Shown piece after piece: positions 1 through 7,653 of a stretch of DNA of 64,000 nucleotides; the stretch's first letter is position 1, and every line of letters begins with the position of its first letter. The position numbers were made by a program, and so were the translations under genes. The notes beneath the pieces were generated by a model. That model had not been told where the DNA came from. It was given only the letters and a program-made list of their open reading frames with translations, and searched no databases. The stretch lies in assembly GCF_000277125.1 (NCBI RefSeq), contig NC_016946.1:1240001-1304000 (forward strand), written 5' to 3'. This DNA comes from Mycobacterium intracellulare ATCC 13950 (GTDB lineage: Bacteria > Actinomycetota > Actinomycetes > Mycobacteriales > Mycobacteriaceae).

Positions 1-1632
1 CATCGGCGTGCGGGGGCCGTCGTCGAACTCGTCGACGACGAGTGCGCTCAATCCCGCCGGTGCGGCGGCGGTCTTCGTGGGGACGGTTCCGGCGAACCCC
101 ATCGTCGGCGCGGGCCGGTCCGAGGCCGTCGTCGCCGGCTCGGGCTCGAGATCCATGTATTCGTAGCCCCGGCCGAGCTGGGAGACCTTGACCCGTTGCC
201 GGCGCTTCTTCGTCGCGTCTTCCTCCGGCAGGGCCACGGCTTCGGCCTCGGCGGCGTCGGCCGCCGCCGCCCTTCGGGCGCGGGCGCTGGTGCTCGCGGC
301 CCGGCGCGCGTCCGCGGCCAGGCCACCGACCATGTAGCCCAGGCCTTGCATCGCCGCGACCGGCGGTCCCGCCGGTGTGGGCGGCGGGGCGCCGGGCGCG
401 GGCGACGCGGGAGCCGCGGCGGGTGTGGAGGCCGGCGTGGGCGCCGGAGATGGCGCCGGGGTCGGCGTGGGCGGCGGGGTGGGTGCCGGTGCCACGGGGA
501 CGAGTGCCGGGGCCGGGATGATCGGCACGATCGGGATGGCGTGCAGCCCGGCCAGGCCCGTCAGGCCCGCCAAGCCTCCGATCAGGGTGGGGACGACCAG
601 CGGGACCACGGCGACGGTCAGCAGCGGCACGATGAGCGGAATCAGCACGATCATCTGCTCGAGCAACGTCTTGATCAGCGCGATGGTGTCGGTGATGACC
701 GTGCCGATCACTTCGATGGTGGTGAACAGGATGGTCCACGCGATCGTCGCGGGGTTGCCCGAGGCGAATGCCGCCGCCAGGTCCGCCGCGACGAAGCTGA
801 ACATCTGCCCGAGATAGGCGAAGTACGAACCGAAGTCCATCGGGTAGCCCAGCGCGAACGCGATGTTGAACGGGTTCAAAAAGCTCAACGGGTTGCCCAG
901 TGAAGGCAGCCACGGGTCGAAACCGGAGAACATGGACTGGAAGAACGGATTGTTCATCAGCTGGTCGATCAACGGCTGGATGAACCGGTTGTAGAAGTCG
1001 ACGAACCCGGTCTTCTCCAGCCAGTCCATCCACTGGTCCTGCGTGTCGGGGGGATACGACGACGACTGCTCCGCCGTGGCGGCCAGCGCGGTGGCCTTCA
1101 TGACCTCGGGAGCCGGCTCGGCCGGCGGCGCGGTGGCCACCGCGGCGGTCGCCACGCCCTCGTACGTGCTCATCACCGTGGCCGCCTGAACCCACATCCG
1201 CGCGTAGTCGGCTTCGTTCACCGCGATCGGAATCGTGTTGATGCCAAAGAAATTCGTCGCCGTCAAGACGGCGTGGGCGGCGTGATTGGCGGCCAGCTCG
1301 GGCATCGTCGGCATGGCCGCGAGGGCCACGGTGTAGGCGGTGGCGGCGAGGTCCTGCTGGGCGGCCATGGTCGCGCTGTCGGCGCTGGCCTGCGCCAGCC
1401 AGGCGAGATACGGCGCGTGCGCGGCCGCGTACTCCGCGGCGCTCGGACCGTCCCAGCTGCCGGCCTGCACGGCGTCCAGCAGCGCGGTCAGCTCGTCGGC
1501 CGTTTCGGCATATTCCACGCTCAGCGAGCTCCAGGTCGCCGCGGACGCCAGCAGCGGGCCCGGCCCCGGTCCGCTGCTGAGCAGCGTCGAATGCACCTCG
1601 GGAGGGGAGGCCATCCAGATCGGGGCGGTCAT
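1..1632 (-). CDS. PPE family protein, PPW subgroup (PPE2-like), C-terminus cut by window edge
   Basis: The gene starts with ATG at 1632 and runs 544 codons to base 1 without a stop, so only its last residues are missing. The N-terminal PPE domain fills about residues 1-180, with Pro-Pro-Glu at 10-12 and a W-D-G turn at 60-62. A hydrophobic middle follows. Residues about 377-420 are a Pro/Ala/Thr-rich linker, and a lysine/arginine cluster lies near 475-481. GFAGT at 513-517 and the PRTPM end match the conserved C-terminus of PPW-type PPE proteins. PPE proteins are exported by type VII secretion. The leader carries a cobalamin riboswitch. In M. tuberculosis, PPE2 (Rv0256c) has such a leader and precedes cobQ1-cobU, so I infer a PPE2-like protein. 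Its downstream genes lie outside the window. Confidence 0.85.
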   Translation of the reverse strand, partial: MTAPIWMASPPEVHSTLLSSGPGPGPLLASAATWSSLSVEYAETADELTALLDAVQAGSWDGPSAAEYAAAHAPYLAWLAQASADSATMAAQQDLAATAYTVALAAMPTMPELAANHAAHAVLTATNFFGINTIPIAVNEADYARMWVQAATVMSTYEGVATAAVATAPPAEPAPEVMKATALAATAEQSSSYPPDTQDQWMDWLEKTGFVDFYNRFIQPLIDQLMNNPFFQSMFSGFDPWLPSLGNPLSFLNPFNIAFALGYPMDFGSYFAYLGQMFSFVAADLAAAFASGNPATIAWTILFTTIEVIGTVITDTIALIKTLLEQMIVLIPLIVPLLTVAVVPLVVPTLIGGLAGLTGLAGLHAIPIVPIIPAPALVPVAPAPTPPPTPTPAPSPAPTPASTPAAAPASPAPGAPPPTPAGPPVAAMQGLGYMVGGLAADARRAASTSARARRAAAADAAEAEAVALPEEDATKKRRQRVKVSQLGRGYEYMDLEPEPATTASDRPAPTMGFAGTVPTKTAAAPAGLSALVVDEFDDGPRTPM

Positions 1633-1637
1633 CGCTC

Positions 1638-1678
1638 GCCGCCGCGCGGATCGGTGTGACGGGAGTGGGCGCGGCGGC
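1638..1678 (-). promoter_or_regulatory. Perfect 10-bp hairpin ending 5 nt before the PPE start codon
   Basis: On the minus strand GCCGCCGCGC (1678-1669) pairs exactly with GCGCGGCGGC (1647-1638) across a 21-nt loop. The 3' arm ends five bases before the ATG at 1632, so it covers the only purine-rich stretch that could act as ribosome binding site. It lies between the riboswitch and the start codon. I infer that it is part of the expression platform, but no pairing switch has been modelled. Confidence 0.5.
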
Positions 1679-1774
1679 ACCGCGCCGCTGTGACGGCGGC
1701 ATTGAAGGCCACCCATGCCGGACGAAACATGGACGTTGACAGCTCTCTCGGGGTACACCCGCCCCGGGTCGCAG

Positions 1775-1938
1775 TACGCGATGACGCGAGTGTCCTGGCT
1801 CTCGGATCGCCGCTCGCCTCGCCTTCCAGCTTTTCAGCCGTGGCCGTTGAGGTTCGCTCCCCGATGACAGTGGCGGGACCGCGCCGGATTCGCACCGGCT
1901 TCCTGCGTCGTCATCACCTTACGGGGTGACATTCTTGC
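1775..1938 (-). promoter_or_regulatory. Cobalamin (adenosylcobalamin-type) riboswitch
   Basis: Read on the minus strand, the segment has the conserved cobalamin riboswitch core. GGTGCGAATCC is followed by GGTCCCGCCACTGT (core 1895-1867) and then by GGGGAGCGA. The B12-box-like AGCCAGGACA lies at 1800-1791. Spacing and order fit the family; outer boundaries are approximate. It is the leader of the PPE gene starting at 1632. Riboswitches of this class usually turn expression down when cobalamin is plentiful. A TTGACG at 1963-1958, overlapping the stop codon of the upstream regulator gene, could be the -35 box, but I see no good -10. Confidence 0.88.
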
Positions 1939-1959
1939 ATCCCCTCCGAGCAAATGTCG

Positions 1960-3600
1960 TCAAATCGTCCCAAGGCGGTCGGCGCGGACCGGCGTGCCCG
2001 TGTGTCGGCGCCGTTCCAGGATCCGCAGTCCCAGCGAGAACAGCAGCCGGACCTCGGGGTCGGCCAGCGAGGTCGACAGCAGCTTCTCGATTCGCCGCGC
2101 GCGGTAGCGAACCGTATTCGGATGCACCCGCAATGCCTGTGCGGCCGCGGCGATGTCGCCGAAGGCGTCCAGGTAGGTCCGCAGCGTTTCCGCGAGCACC
2201 GGATCGTCTTCGCCCAGCTGCACGATCCGCGGATCGATCAGGCGCTCGTCGCTGCCGACCAGGGTCACGATCTCGTCGACCAGGACGGTGGTGCGCGCTT
2301 CGGCCAGCGAAGTCACCTGCCCGAACGAAATGGGATGGCGCTCAGCGCTGTCCAGCACGCGATCCACCTCGACGCGCGCCGCGGCGGCCCCGGCCAGGCC
2401 CGCGACCGGAGCCGCGATGGCCGCACGCAGCTGCACCCCGAGCTCGGCGCGCATGGCGCCGATGGTGCCCCGCACCCAGGAGATGACCGACCGATGCTGC
2501 GTCTGGGTCCGGGCCACGGGAAGCAGCACGTACGTTCGTGAACCGTTCGAGGCCACCTGGGCGTCGCGGCGGAATGCGCTGGCGCTCAGCGCAATTATGT
2601 CGGCGAGCCGGGCCTGGCCGGCCGAAGTGTCGGCGGCGTCCCACCCGATCAGGGCTGCGGTGGTGTCGGCGGCCAGTCCGAGTTCGCCGGCGATGATCGC
2701 GGCGTCGACGGGTTCGTCGGCCAGGCCCAGCAATTGCTGGACCCGCCGGGCGTGGGTGGAGGGCCGGGCCGCCAGCCGCCACATGATGCGGGCGGCCAGC
2801 ACGGCGGCGCCGCGCAACATCTCCTCGGCGTCGTCGGCCAGCGGTTGTGAGCCCTGCTGCACCCAGATGGTTCCGGCGAATTCGCGCGGGCGCCGCGCGT
2901 CGGTCGCGGGCTGGTGGATCCCGATGGCCAGCCGCGGGCGCAGGCCCAGCTCGGGCCGCTCGTCGACGCGCACCACCTCGGTGCCCGATCGCAGGGCATC
3001 GAAGATGCCCCATTGGCCGATCCACTCCAGATGTTCGGGCGGGCCGGCCCTGCCCAGGATGGAAAGGCGCCGCAACTCGTCGGCTTCGTCGTTGGACGCC
3101 GAGTAGGCCAAGACATGGGATTGCGCGTCCTCGATGCTGACCATGCCGTGGATGCGGTCGGCGAGCGACTGCGCCAGCCCGAACAAGTCGGTGCCCGAGT
3201 CGTCCATCGCGTCGGCGCGGTCGCCGTGATGCTCGAGGACGTGATTGACCAATTGGTAGAGGCGTTCCCACCGGGCGCGCGGGTCGACGGCCACCACCGC
3301 CGCGCCCGCCGCGACGGCCGTGCTCACCAGCGCGGGGGAGGGCTCTTTGACGAAGATGGCCACCGGCACGCGCTCGCGCGCCTGCCTGCCCATCCATCGC
3401 ATCGCCTCGTCGTCGGCGACCCCCAACAGGAAGAAGACGTCGGCGGCGCCCGCCGCGGCCGCGAGACCCAGGCGCACGTCGTCGGAGTCGATCAGCGCGG
3501 CCGAACCCACCGGCAGGTCCAGGCCACGGGGCGCATCGGCGAGGCTGACCAGGGTCGCGTCCAGCGCGAGCAACAGCTGACCCAGCCCCACACCGGCCAT
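1960..3600 (-). CDS. PucR/CdaR-type transcriptional regulator of proline catabolism (Rv1186c orthologue)
   Basis: 546 residues from ATG at 3600. The N-terminal 120 residues are a hydrophobic alpha/beta region of the PucR N-terminal type. The middle resembles the GGDEF-like CdaR domain. The C-terminus has a helix-turn-helix of the HTH_30 class, with FGDIAAAAQALRVHPNTVRY near residue 495. Proteins of this architecture respond to nitrogen- or carbon-source metabolites. The gene is divergent from the proline-degradation genes with only 83 bp between start codons, as in M. tuberculosis, which makes local control of pruA-pruB likely. On the minus strand TAGAAT (3614-3609) lies eight bases before the ATG, so its mRNA may be leaderless or nearly so. 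Confidence 0.85.
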   Translation of the reverse strand: MAGVGLGQLLLALDATLVSLADAPRGLDLPVGSAALIDSDDVRLGLAAAAGAADVFFLLGVADDEAMRWMGRQARERVPVAIFVKEPSPALVSTAVAAGAAVVAVDPRARWERLYQLVNHVLEHHGDRADAMDDSGTDLFGLAQSLADRIHGMVSIEDAQSHVLAYSASNDEADELRRLSILGRAGPPEHLEWIGQWGIFDALRSGTEVVRVDERPELGLRPRLAIGIHQPATDARRPREFAGTIWVQQGSQPLADDAEEMLRGAAVLAARIMWRLAARPSTHARRVQQLLGLADEPVDAAIIAGELGLAADTTAALIGWDAADTSAGQARLADIIALSASAFRRDAQVASNGSRTYVLLPVARTQTQHRSVISWVRGTIGAMRAELGVQLRAAIAAPVAGLAGAAAARVEVDRVLDSAERHPISFGQVTSLAEARTTVLVDEIVTLVGSDERLIDPRIVQLGEDDPVLAETLRTYLDAFGDIAAAAQALRVHPNTVRYRARRIEKLLSTSLADPEVRLLFSLGLRILERRRHTGTPVRADRLGTI

Positions 3601-3601
3601 G

Positions 3602-3642
3602 TTGTCTGATTCTACTATGAATTCAGTCGGGTATTGTCCGAT
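3602..3642. promoter_or_regulatory. Divergent pucR-pruA promoter region with a 9-bp direct repeat
   Basis: TTGTCTGAT (3602-3610) and TTGTCCGAT (3634-3642) are direct repeats with one mismatch, 32 bp apart, about three helical turns. The first copy sits between a TAGAAT box and the ATG of the regulator gene. The second lies upstream of pruA. They are candidate binding sites for the PucR-type regulator; no published site was compared. Confidence 0.35.
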
Positions 3643-3683
3643 CAGCTAACTCCATGCGCGATCGCCGCGAGGATCCTGGCGTC

Positions 3684-5315
3684 ATGGACGCCGTCACTCA
3701 GGTCCCGATGCCGGCCAACGAGCCGGTCCACGACTACGCGCCGCGTTCCCCGGAACGCACCCGGCTGCGCGCCGAACTGACCGCGCTCGCCGAGCATCCG
3801 ATCGACCTGCCGCACGTCATCGGCGGCGATCACCGGATGGGCGAGGGTGAGCGCATCGATGTCGTCCAGCCGCACCGGCACGCCGCGAAGCTGGGCACCC
3901 TGACCAACGCCGTGCACGCCGACGCGACGGCGGCGATCGACGCCGCGATGGCCGCCAAAAGCGGCTGGGCGGCAATGCCGTTCGACGAGCGGGCGGCGGT
4001 GTTCCTGCGCGCCGCCGACCTGCTGGCCGGGCCGTGGCGGGAGAAAATCGCCGCCGCGACGATGCTCGGCCAATCCAAGTCCGCCTATCAGGCCGAGATC
4101 GACTCGCCGTGCGAGCAGATCGACTTCTGGCGCTTCAACGTGGCGTTCGCGCAACAGATTCTGGCGCAGCAACCGATCAGCGGGCCGGGGGAGTGGAACC
4201 GCAGCGAGTACCGCCCGCTCGACGGCTTCGTGTACGCGATCACGCCGTTCAACTTCACCTCCATCGCCGGCAACCTGCCGACCGCCCCGGCGCTGATGGG
4301 TAACACCGTGATCTGGAAACCCTCGATCACCCAGACGTTGTCGGCCTATCTGACCATGCAGCTGCTCGAGGCCGCCGGCCTGCCGCCCGGGGTGATCAAT
4401 CTGGTGGCCGGCGACGGCTTCGCGGTTTCCGATGTGGCGCTGGCCGATCGGCGGCTGGCCGGCATTCACTTCACCGGGTCGACGGCCACCTTCCAGCGGC
4501 TGTGGTATCAGGTCGGCACGAATATCGGCCACTACCACAGCTATCCGCGCCTGGTCGGCGAGACCGGCGGCAAGGACTTCGTGGTCGCGCACGCGTCCGC
4601 GCGCCCGGATGTGTTGTGCACGGCCCTGATTCGCGGGGCCTTCGACTACCAGGGGCAGAAATGCTCGGCGGCATCGCGGGCCTTCATCCCGCAGTCGGTG
4701 TGGCGCCGCATGGGTGACGACTTTTTGGGGGATACGGCCGCGCTGCGCTACGGCGACGTCACCGATCTCGCCAACTTCGGCGGCGCGCTGATCGACCGGC
4801 GCGCCTTCATCAAGAACGTCGACGCCATCGAGCGGGCGAAGGGCGCGCCACACGTGACCATCGCCGTCGGCGGCGAATATGACGACCGCGAAGGCTATTT
4901 CGTACGCCCCACCGTCCTGCTGTCCGATGATCCGACCGATGAGTCGTTTTCCACCGAATACTTCGGGCCGCTGCTGTCGGTGCACGTCTATCCCGACGAC
5001 GATTACGACAGGATCCTCGACGTCGTCGACCGCGGTTCCCGGTACGCGCTGACCGGCGCGGTGATCGCCGACGACCGGGACGCCGTGCTGACGGCCCAGC
5101 ACCGGCTGCGGTTTGCCGCCGGCAACTTCTACATCAACGACAAGCCGACGGGCGCGGTCGTTGGGCGCCAGCCGTTCGGGGGCTCGCGCGGCTCGGGCAC
5201 CAACGACAAGGCCGGATCGATGCTGAACCTGTTGCGCTGGACGTCGGCCCGCACCATCAAGGAGACGTTCGTCCCGGCCACCCGGCACGCCTACCCGCAC
5301 ATGGGCGCCGAGTGA
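3684..5315 (+). CDS. pruA: Delta-1-pyrroline-5-carboxylate dehydrogenase
   Basis: Second step of proline breakdown: oxidises pyrroline-5-carboxylate (glutamate semialdehyde) to glutamate with NAD. The start at 3684 gives MDAVTQVP and 543 residues, the length of Rv1187; GAGGAT lies 8 bases upstream. An ATG at 3654 in frame is less likely. The aldehyde dehydrogenase fold is complete: FTGSTATF for cofactor binding, the general base in GETGGKDF near residue 292 and the catalytic cysteine in QGQKCSAA near 327. The stop overlaps the next start by one base, so pruA and pruB form an operon. The divergent PucR-type gene is the likely regulator. Also called rocA. Confidence 0.95.
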   Translation: MDAVTQVPMPANEPVHDYAPRSPERTRLRAELTALAEHPIDLPHVIGGDHRMGEGERIDVVQPHRHAAKLGTLTNAVHADATAAIDAAMAAKSGWAAMPFDERAAVFLRAADLLAGPWREKIAAATMLGQSKSAYQAEIDSPCEQIDFWRFNVAFAQQILAQQPISGPGEWNRSEYRPLDGFVYAITPFNFTSIAGNLPTAPALMGNTVIWKPSITQTLSAYLTMQLLEAAGLPPGVINLVAGDGFAVSDVALADRRLAGIHFTGSTATFQRLWYQVGTNIGHYHSYPRLVGETGGKDFVVAHASARPDVLCTALIRGAFDYQGQKCSAASRAFIPQSVWRRMGDDFLGDTAALRYGDVTDLANFGGALIDRRAFIKNVDAIERAKGAPHVTIAVGGEYDDREGYFVRPTVLLSDDPTDESFSTEYFGPLLSVHVYPDDDYDRILDVVDRGSRYALTGAVIADDRDAVLTAQHRLRFAAGNFYINDKPTGAVVGRQPFGGSRGSGTNDKAGSMLNLLRWTSARTIKETFVPATRHAYPHMGAE

Positions 5316-6274
5316 TGCCCGGAGTGTTCGCGAGCACCCTGCGCCCGGCGATCCTGGCGGCCGCACGAGGCGACGTGGTGCGCCGCACCGCCCAGCGGTT
5401 GCCGGTCACCCGTCGCGTGGTGCGCCGCTTCGTCCCCGGGGAGACGATCGGGTCCGCGCTGAATGGCGTTGCGGCGCTGCGCTCGTCGGGCCGGCTCGTC
5501 AGTGTCGACTATCTGGGCGAGGACGTTCTGAGCGCCGACGACGCCGACGCGGCGGTGCAGGTCTACGTGGAGCTGATCGATGGGCTGGGGCGCCTCGATG
5601 CCGGGGGCGACGTGGTGCGGCCGCTGGAGGTCTCGATCAAGTTGTCCGCGCTGGGGCAGACGCTGGGGCGCGACGGGCACAAGATCGCGCGGGAGAACGC
5701 GTGGTCGATCTGCGATGCGGCCGGGCGCGCGGGCGTGTGGGTGACGGTGGATGCGGAGAACCACACCACCACCGAGTCGACGCTGTCCATCGTGCACGAT
5801 CTGCGGGCCGAGTTCCCTTGGCTGGGCGTGGCTTTGCAGGCGTATCTGCGGCGCACGCCGGGCGACTGCGAGGAGTTCGCGGCGTCCGGGGCCCGGGTCC
5901 GGCTGTGCAAGGGCGCCTACGACGAGCCCGCGTCGGTGGCGTATCGCGGGCGGGCCGAGGTGACGGAGGCGTACCTGGCCTGCCTGCGGGTGCTGATGAC
6001 CGGGACTGGCTACCCGATGGTGGCCTCCCACGACCCGGCTGTGATCAACGCGGCCAGCGCCATTGCCCGCGAATCGGGCCGTGGCGCCGGCGAATTCGAA
6101 TACCAGATGCTGTACGGCATCCGCGACGACGAGCAGCGCCGCCTCACCGGGGCCGGTAACCACGTGCGCGTGTATCTGCCGTTCGGTACGCAGTGGTACG
6201 GGTACTTCATGCGGCGACTGGCAGAGCGGCCCGCCAACCTGACGTTCTTCTTGCGGGCTTTGGTCGGGCGCTGA
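5315..6274 (+). CDS. pruB: Proline dehydrogenase (monofunctional, FAD-dependent)
   Basis: Oxidises L-proline to pyrroline-5-carboxylate and passes electrons to the respiratory chain from the membrane face. 319 residues from ATG at 5315; a GTG directly before it is the alternative start. The PRODH barrel is seen in EVSIKLSALG, VTVDAENHTT, RVRLCKGAY and the C-terminal motif RVYLPFGTQWYGYFMRRLAER, which holds substrate-binding arginines in this family. Length fits the single-domain enzymes (Rv1188 about 329). It is translationally coupled to pruA (TGATG). A 22-base dyad follows the stop, and the insertion elements begin 70 bp downstream. Also called putA. Confidence 0.93.
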   Translation: MPGVFASTLRPAILAAARGDVVRRTAQRLPVTRRVVRRFVPGETIGSALNGVAALRSSGRLVSVDYLGEDVLSADDADAAVQVYVELIDGLGRLDAGGDVVRPLEVSIKLSALGQTLGRDGHKIARENAWSICDAAGRAGVWVTVDAENHTTTESTLSIVHDLRAEFPWLGVALQAYLRRTPGDCEEFAASGARVRLCKGAYDEPASVAYRGRAEVTEAYLACLRVLMTGTGYPMVASHDPAVINAASAIARESGRGAGEFEYQMLYGIRDDEQRRLTGAGNHVRVYLPFGTQWYGYFMRRLAERPANLTFFLRALVGR

Positions 6275-6294
6275 GCCGGTCGCGTTGAGTGTGC

Positions 6295-6316
6295 GCTCAC
6301 GGCTTCGAGTGTGAGC
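6295..6316 (+). terminator. Short dyad after pruB, possible terminator
   Basis: GCTCAC (6295-6300) and GTGAGC (6311-6316) pair across a 10-base loop, 21 bases after the pruB stop. There is no T-run. Mycobacterial terminators often lack one, so the call is tentative. Confidence 0.3.
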
Positions 6317-6384
6317 CTACGGCGGCGACACGCCGGGTGGTTTCAAGGTTTGGTTGCAACAGTGAACTACCCCAGGTTTAGTTC

Positions 6385-7310
6385 CTACTCGGTTGCGAGG
6401 GCCGGGGTCGGCTGGCTCGCATGGTGTGAGGTGCCGGTGAGGGCGGCCTCGTACTCGGCGGGTGGAACGTAGCCGAGGCCTTCGTGCAGGCGTTCCTGGT
6501 TGTACCAGGCCACCCATTCGGCGGTCGAGAGTTCGACATCATCGATGCACCGCCAGGGCTTGCCGCGGTTGATGAGCTCGGTCTTGTAGGCGGCGTTGAC
6601 CGCTTCAGCGAGGGCGTTGTCATAACTATCGCCACGCGACCCGACCGAGGGCGCGATCCCCAGTTCAGCCAGCCGGTCGGTATAGGCCAGCGATAGGTAC
6701 TGGGATCCGCGGTCGGAATGATGAACCAACTCGGATAGATCGGTATTCGACTGCCACACAGCGTGATTGAATGCTTGAAGTGGGAGGTCTTCGGTGCGCA
6801 TCGTGGCCGAGACCGCCCAGCCAACGATCTTCTTCGTGCACGCATCAGTGACGAACGCGGTGTAACAGAACCCCTGCCAGGTCCGCACGAACGTGATGTC
6901 GGCGACCCATAGCCGGTTCGGTGCAGCAGCCCGGAATTGGCGGTTGACCAGATCGGCCGGCCGGATCGCGGCCGGGTCGCTGATCGTGGTGAACACCGGC
7001 TTGCCCCGCTGGGCGCCGCGCAACCCGGCCTTGCGCATCAACCGGCGGGTTTGTTCACGGCCCAGCTGCCAACCACGCCGTGTCATCGCCGCGTGCATCT
7101 TCTTGACCCCATACACCGAGTATTCTGCCGGTGCACCGCCTCAAGGTCGGCGATCAGCTGCTCATCGCGGATCTCCCGGTCCGACGGTGGTCGGGTCCGC
7201 GCGGCCCGATAACCCCGCGAGGTGAGGAATCCGGGGATAGCTGCCCGCAGCACTCGGCAGATGAGCTCGACCCCGAACTGATCGCGATGAGCATCGATGT
7301 AGGCGATCAT
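6385..7310 (-). pseudogene. IS3-family transposase orfB, broken by a one-base deletion
   Basis: Catalytic part of the IS3 transposase. The frame opened by MIAYIDAHRDQF at 7310 stops making sense near 7122, where the codons for QNYSVYGVKK would need one more T (the sequence reads aatactcgg instead of aattactcgg). The rest continues in the next frame from about 7116 to the stop at 6385. It contains the DDE residues in LWVADITF, HHSDRGSQY and YDNALAEA. Normally orfB is joined to orfA by -1 frameshifting at a run of six Ts (7345-7340); this second shift is not part of that system. The copy is therefore probably inactive, unless the missing base is a sequencing error. Confidence 0.85.
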
Positions 7311-7624
7311 TTCGTCGCGGGGCGGTCGAACTCCGCGGCAAAAAACGCAGACGCTGACTTCAAAATCTCGTTAGCCCTGCGCAGTTCAGCGTTCTCGCGC
7401 TTGAGCTTACGGATCTCGGCATGCTCAGAGCTGGTCATGCCCGGCCGTTCACCAGCATCGACTTGGGCCTTGCGTCGCCACCGACGCACCGACTCCTCCG
7501 AAATATTGAGTTTGCTGGCCACAGACTTTATGGCCTCGAACTCCGACACTTCCGAGGCTTCCATCACAGTGTCCAACAACCGCAACGCACGCTGCCGAAA
7601 CTCCGGCGAATACTGACGGGGCAT
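7307..7624 (-). CDS. IS3-family transposase orfA (HTH and leucine-zipper protein)
   Basis: 105 residues from ATG at 7624 (MPRQYSPEF); a TTG three codons upstream is the alternative. Residues 1-60 form a helix-turn-helix with VASKLNISEESVRRWRR. A heptad-repeat region follows (EIRKLKRENAELRRANEILK). It binds the element ends and supplies the N-terminus of the OrfAB fusion. The sequence GTTTTTTG at 7346-7339, inside the codons for Ala-Phe-Phe-Ala, is a classic -1 slippage site. The shifted frame runs without a stop into the orfB start at 7310. Confidence 0.9.
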   Translation of the reverse strand: MPRQYSPEFRQRALRLLDTVMEASEVSEFEAIKSVASKLNISEESVRRWRRKAQVDAGERPGMTSSEHAEIRKLKRENAELRRANEILKSASAFFAAEFDRPATK

Positions 7625-7653
7625 AGCTTCCAATCCTCCTATAAGGATCGGAA

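Noticed and set aside
1690..1895. Short open frames on both strands inside the riboswitch
   Set aside because: They cover the conserved RNA core and have no ribosome binding site.
3642..5366. 574-residue open frame on the minus strand across pruA
   Set aside because: It is antisense to a conserved enzyme, rich in Arg, Gly, Pro and His as expected for the complement frame of GC-rich codons, and shows no domain.
7116..7130. The orfB frame break as a second programmed frameshift
   Set aside because: No slippery run or structure is present there, and the restored protein needs exactly one added base; a mutation explains it better.
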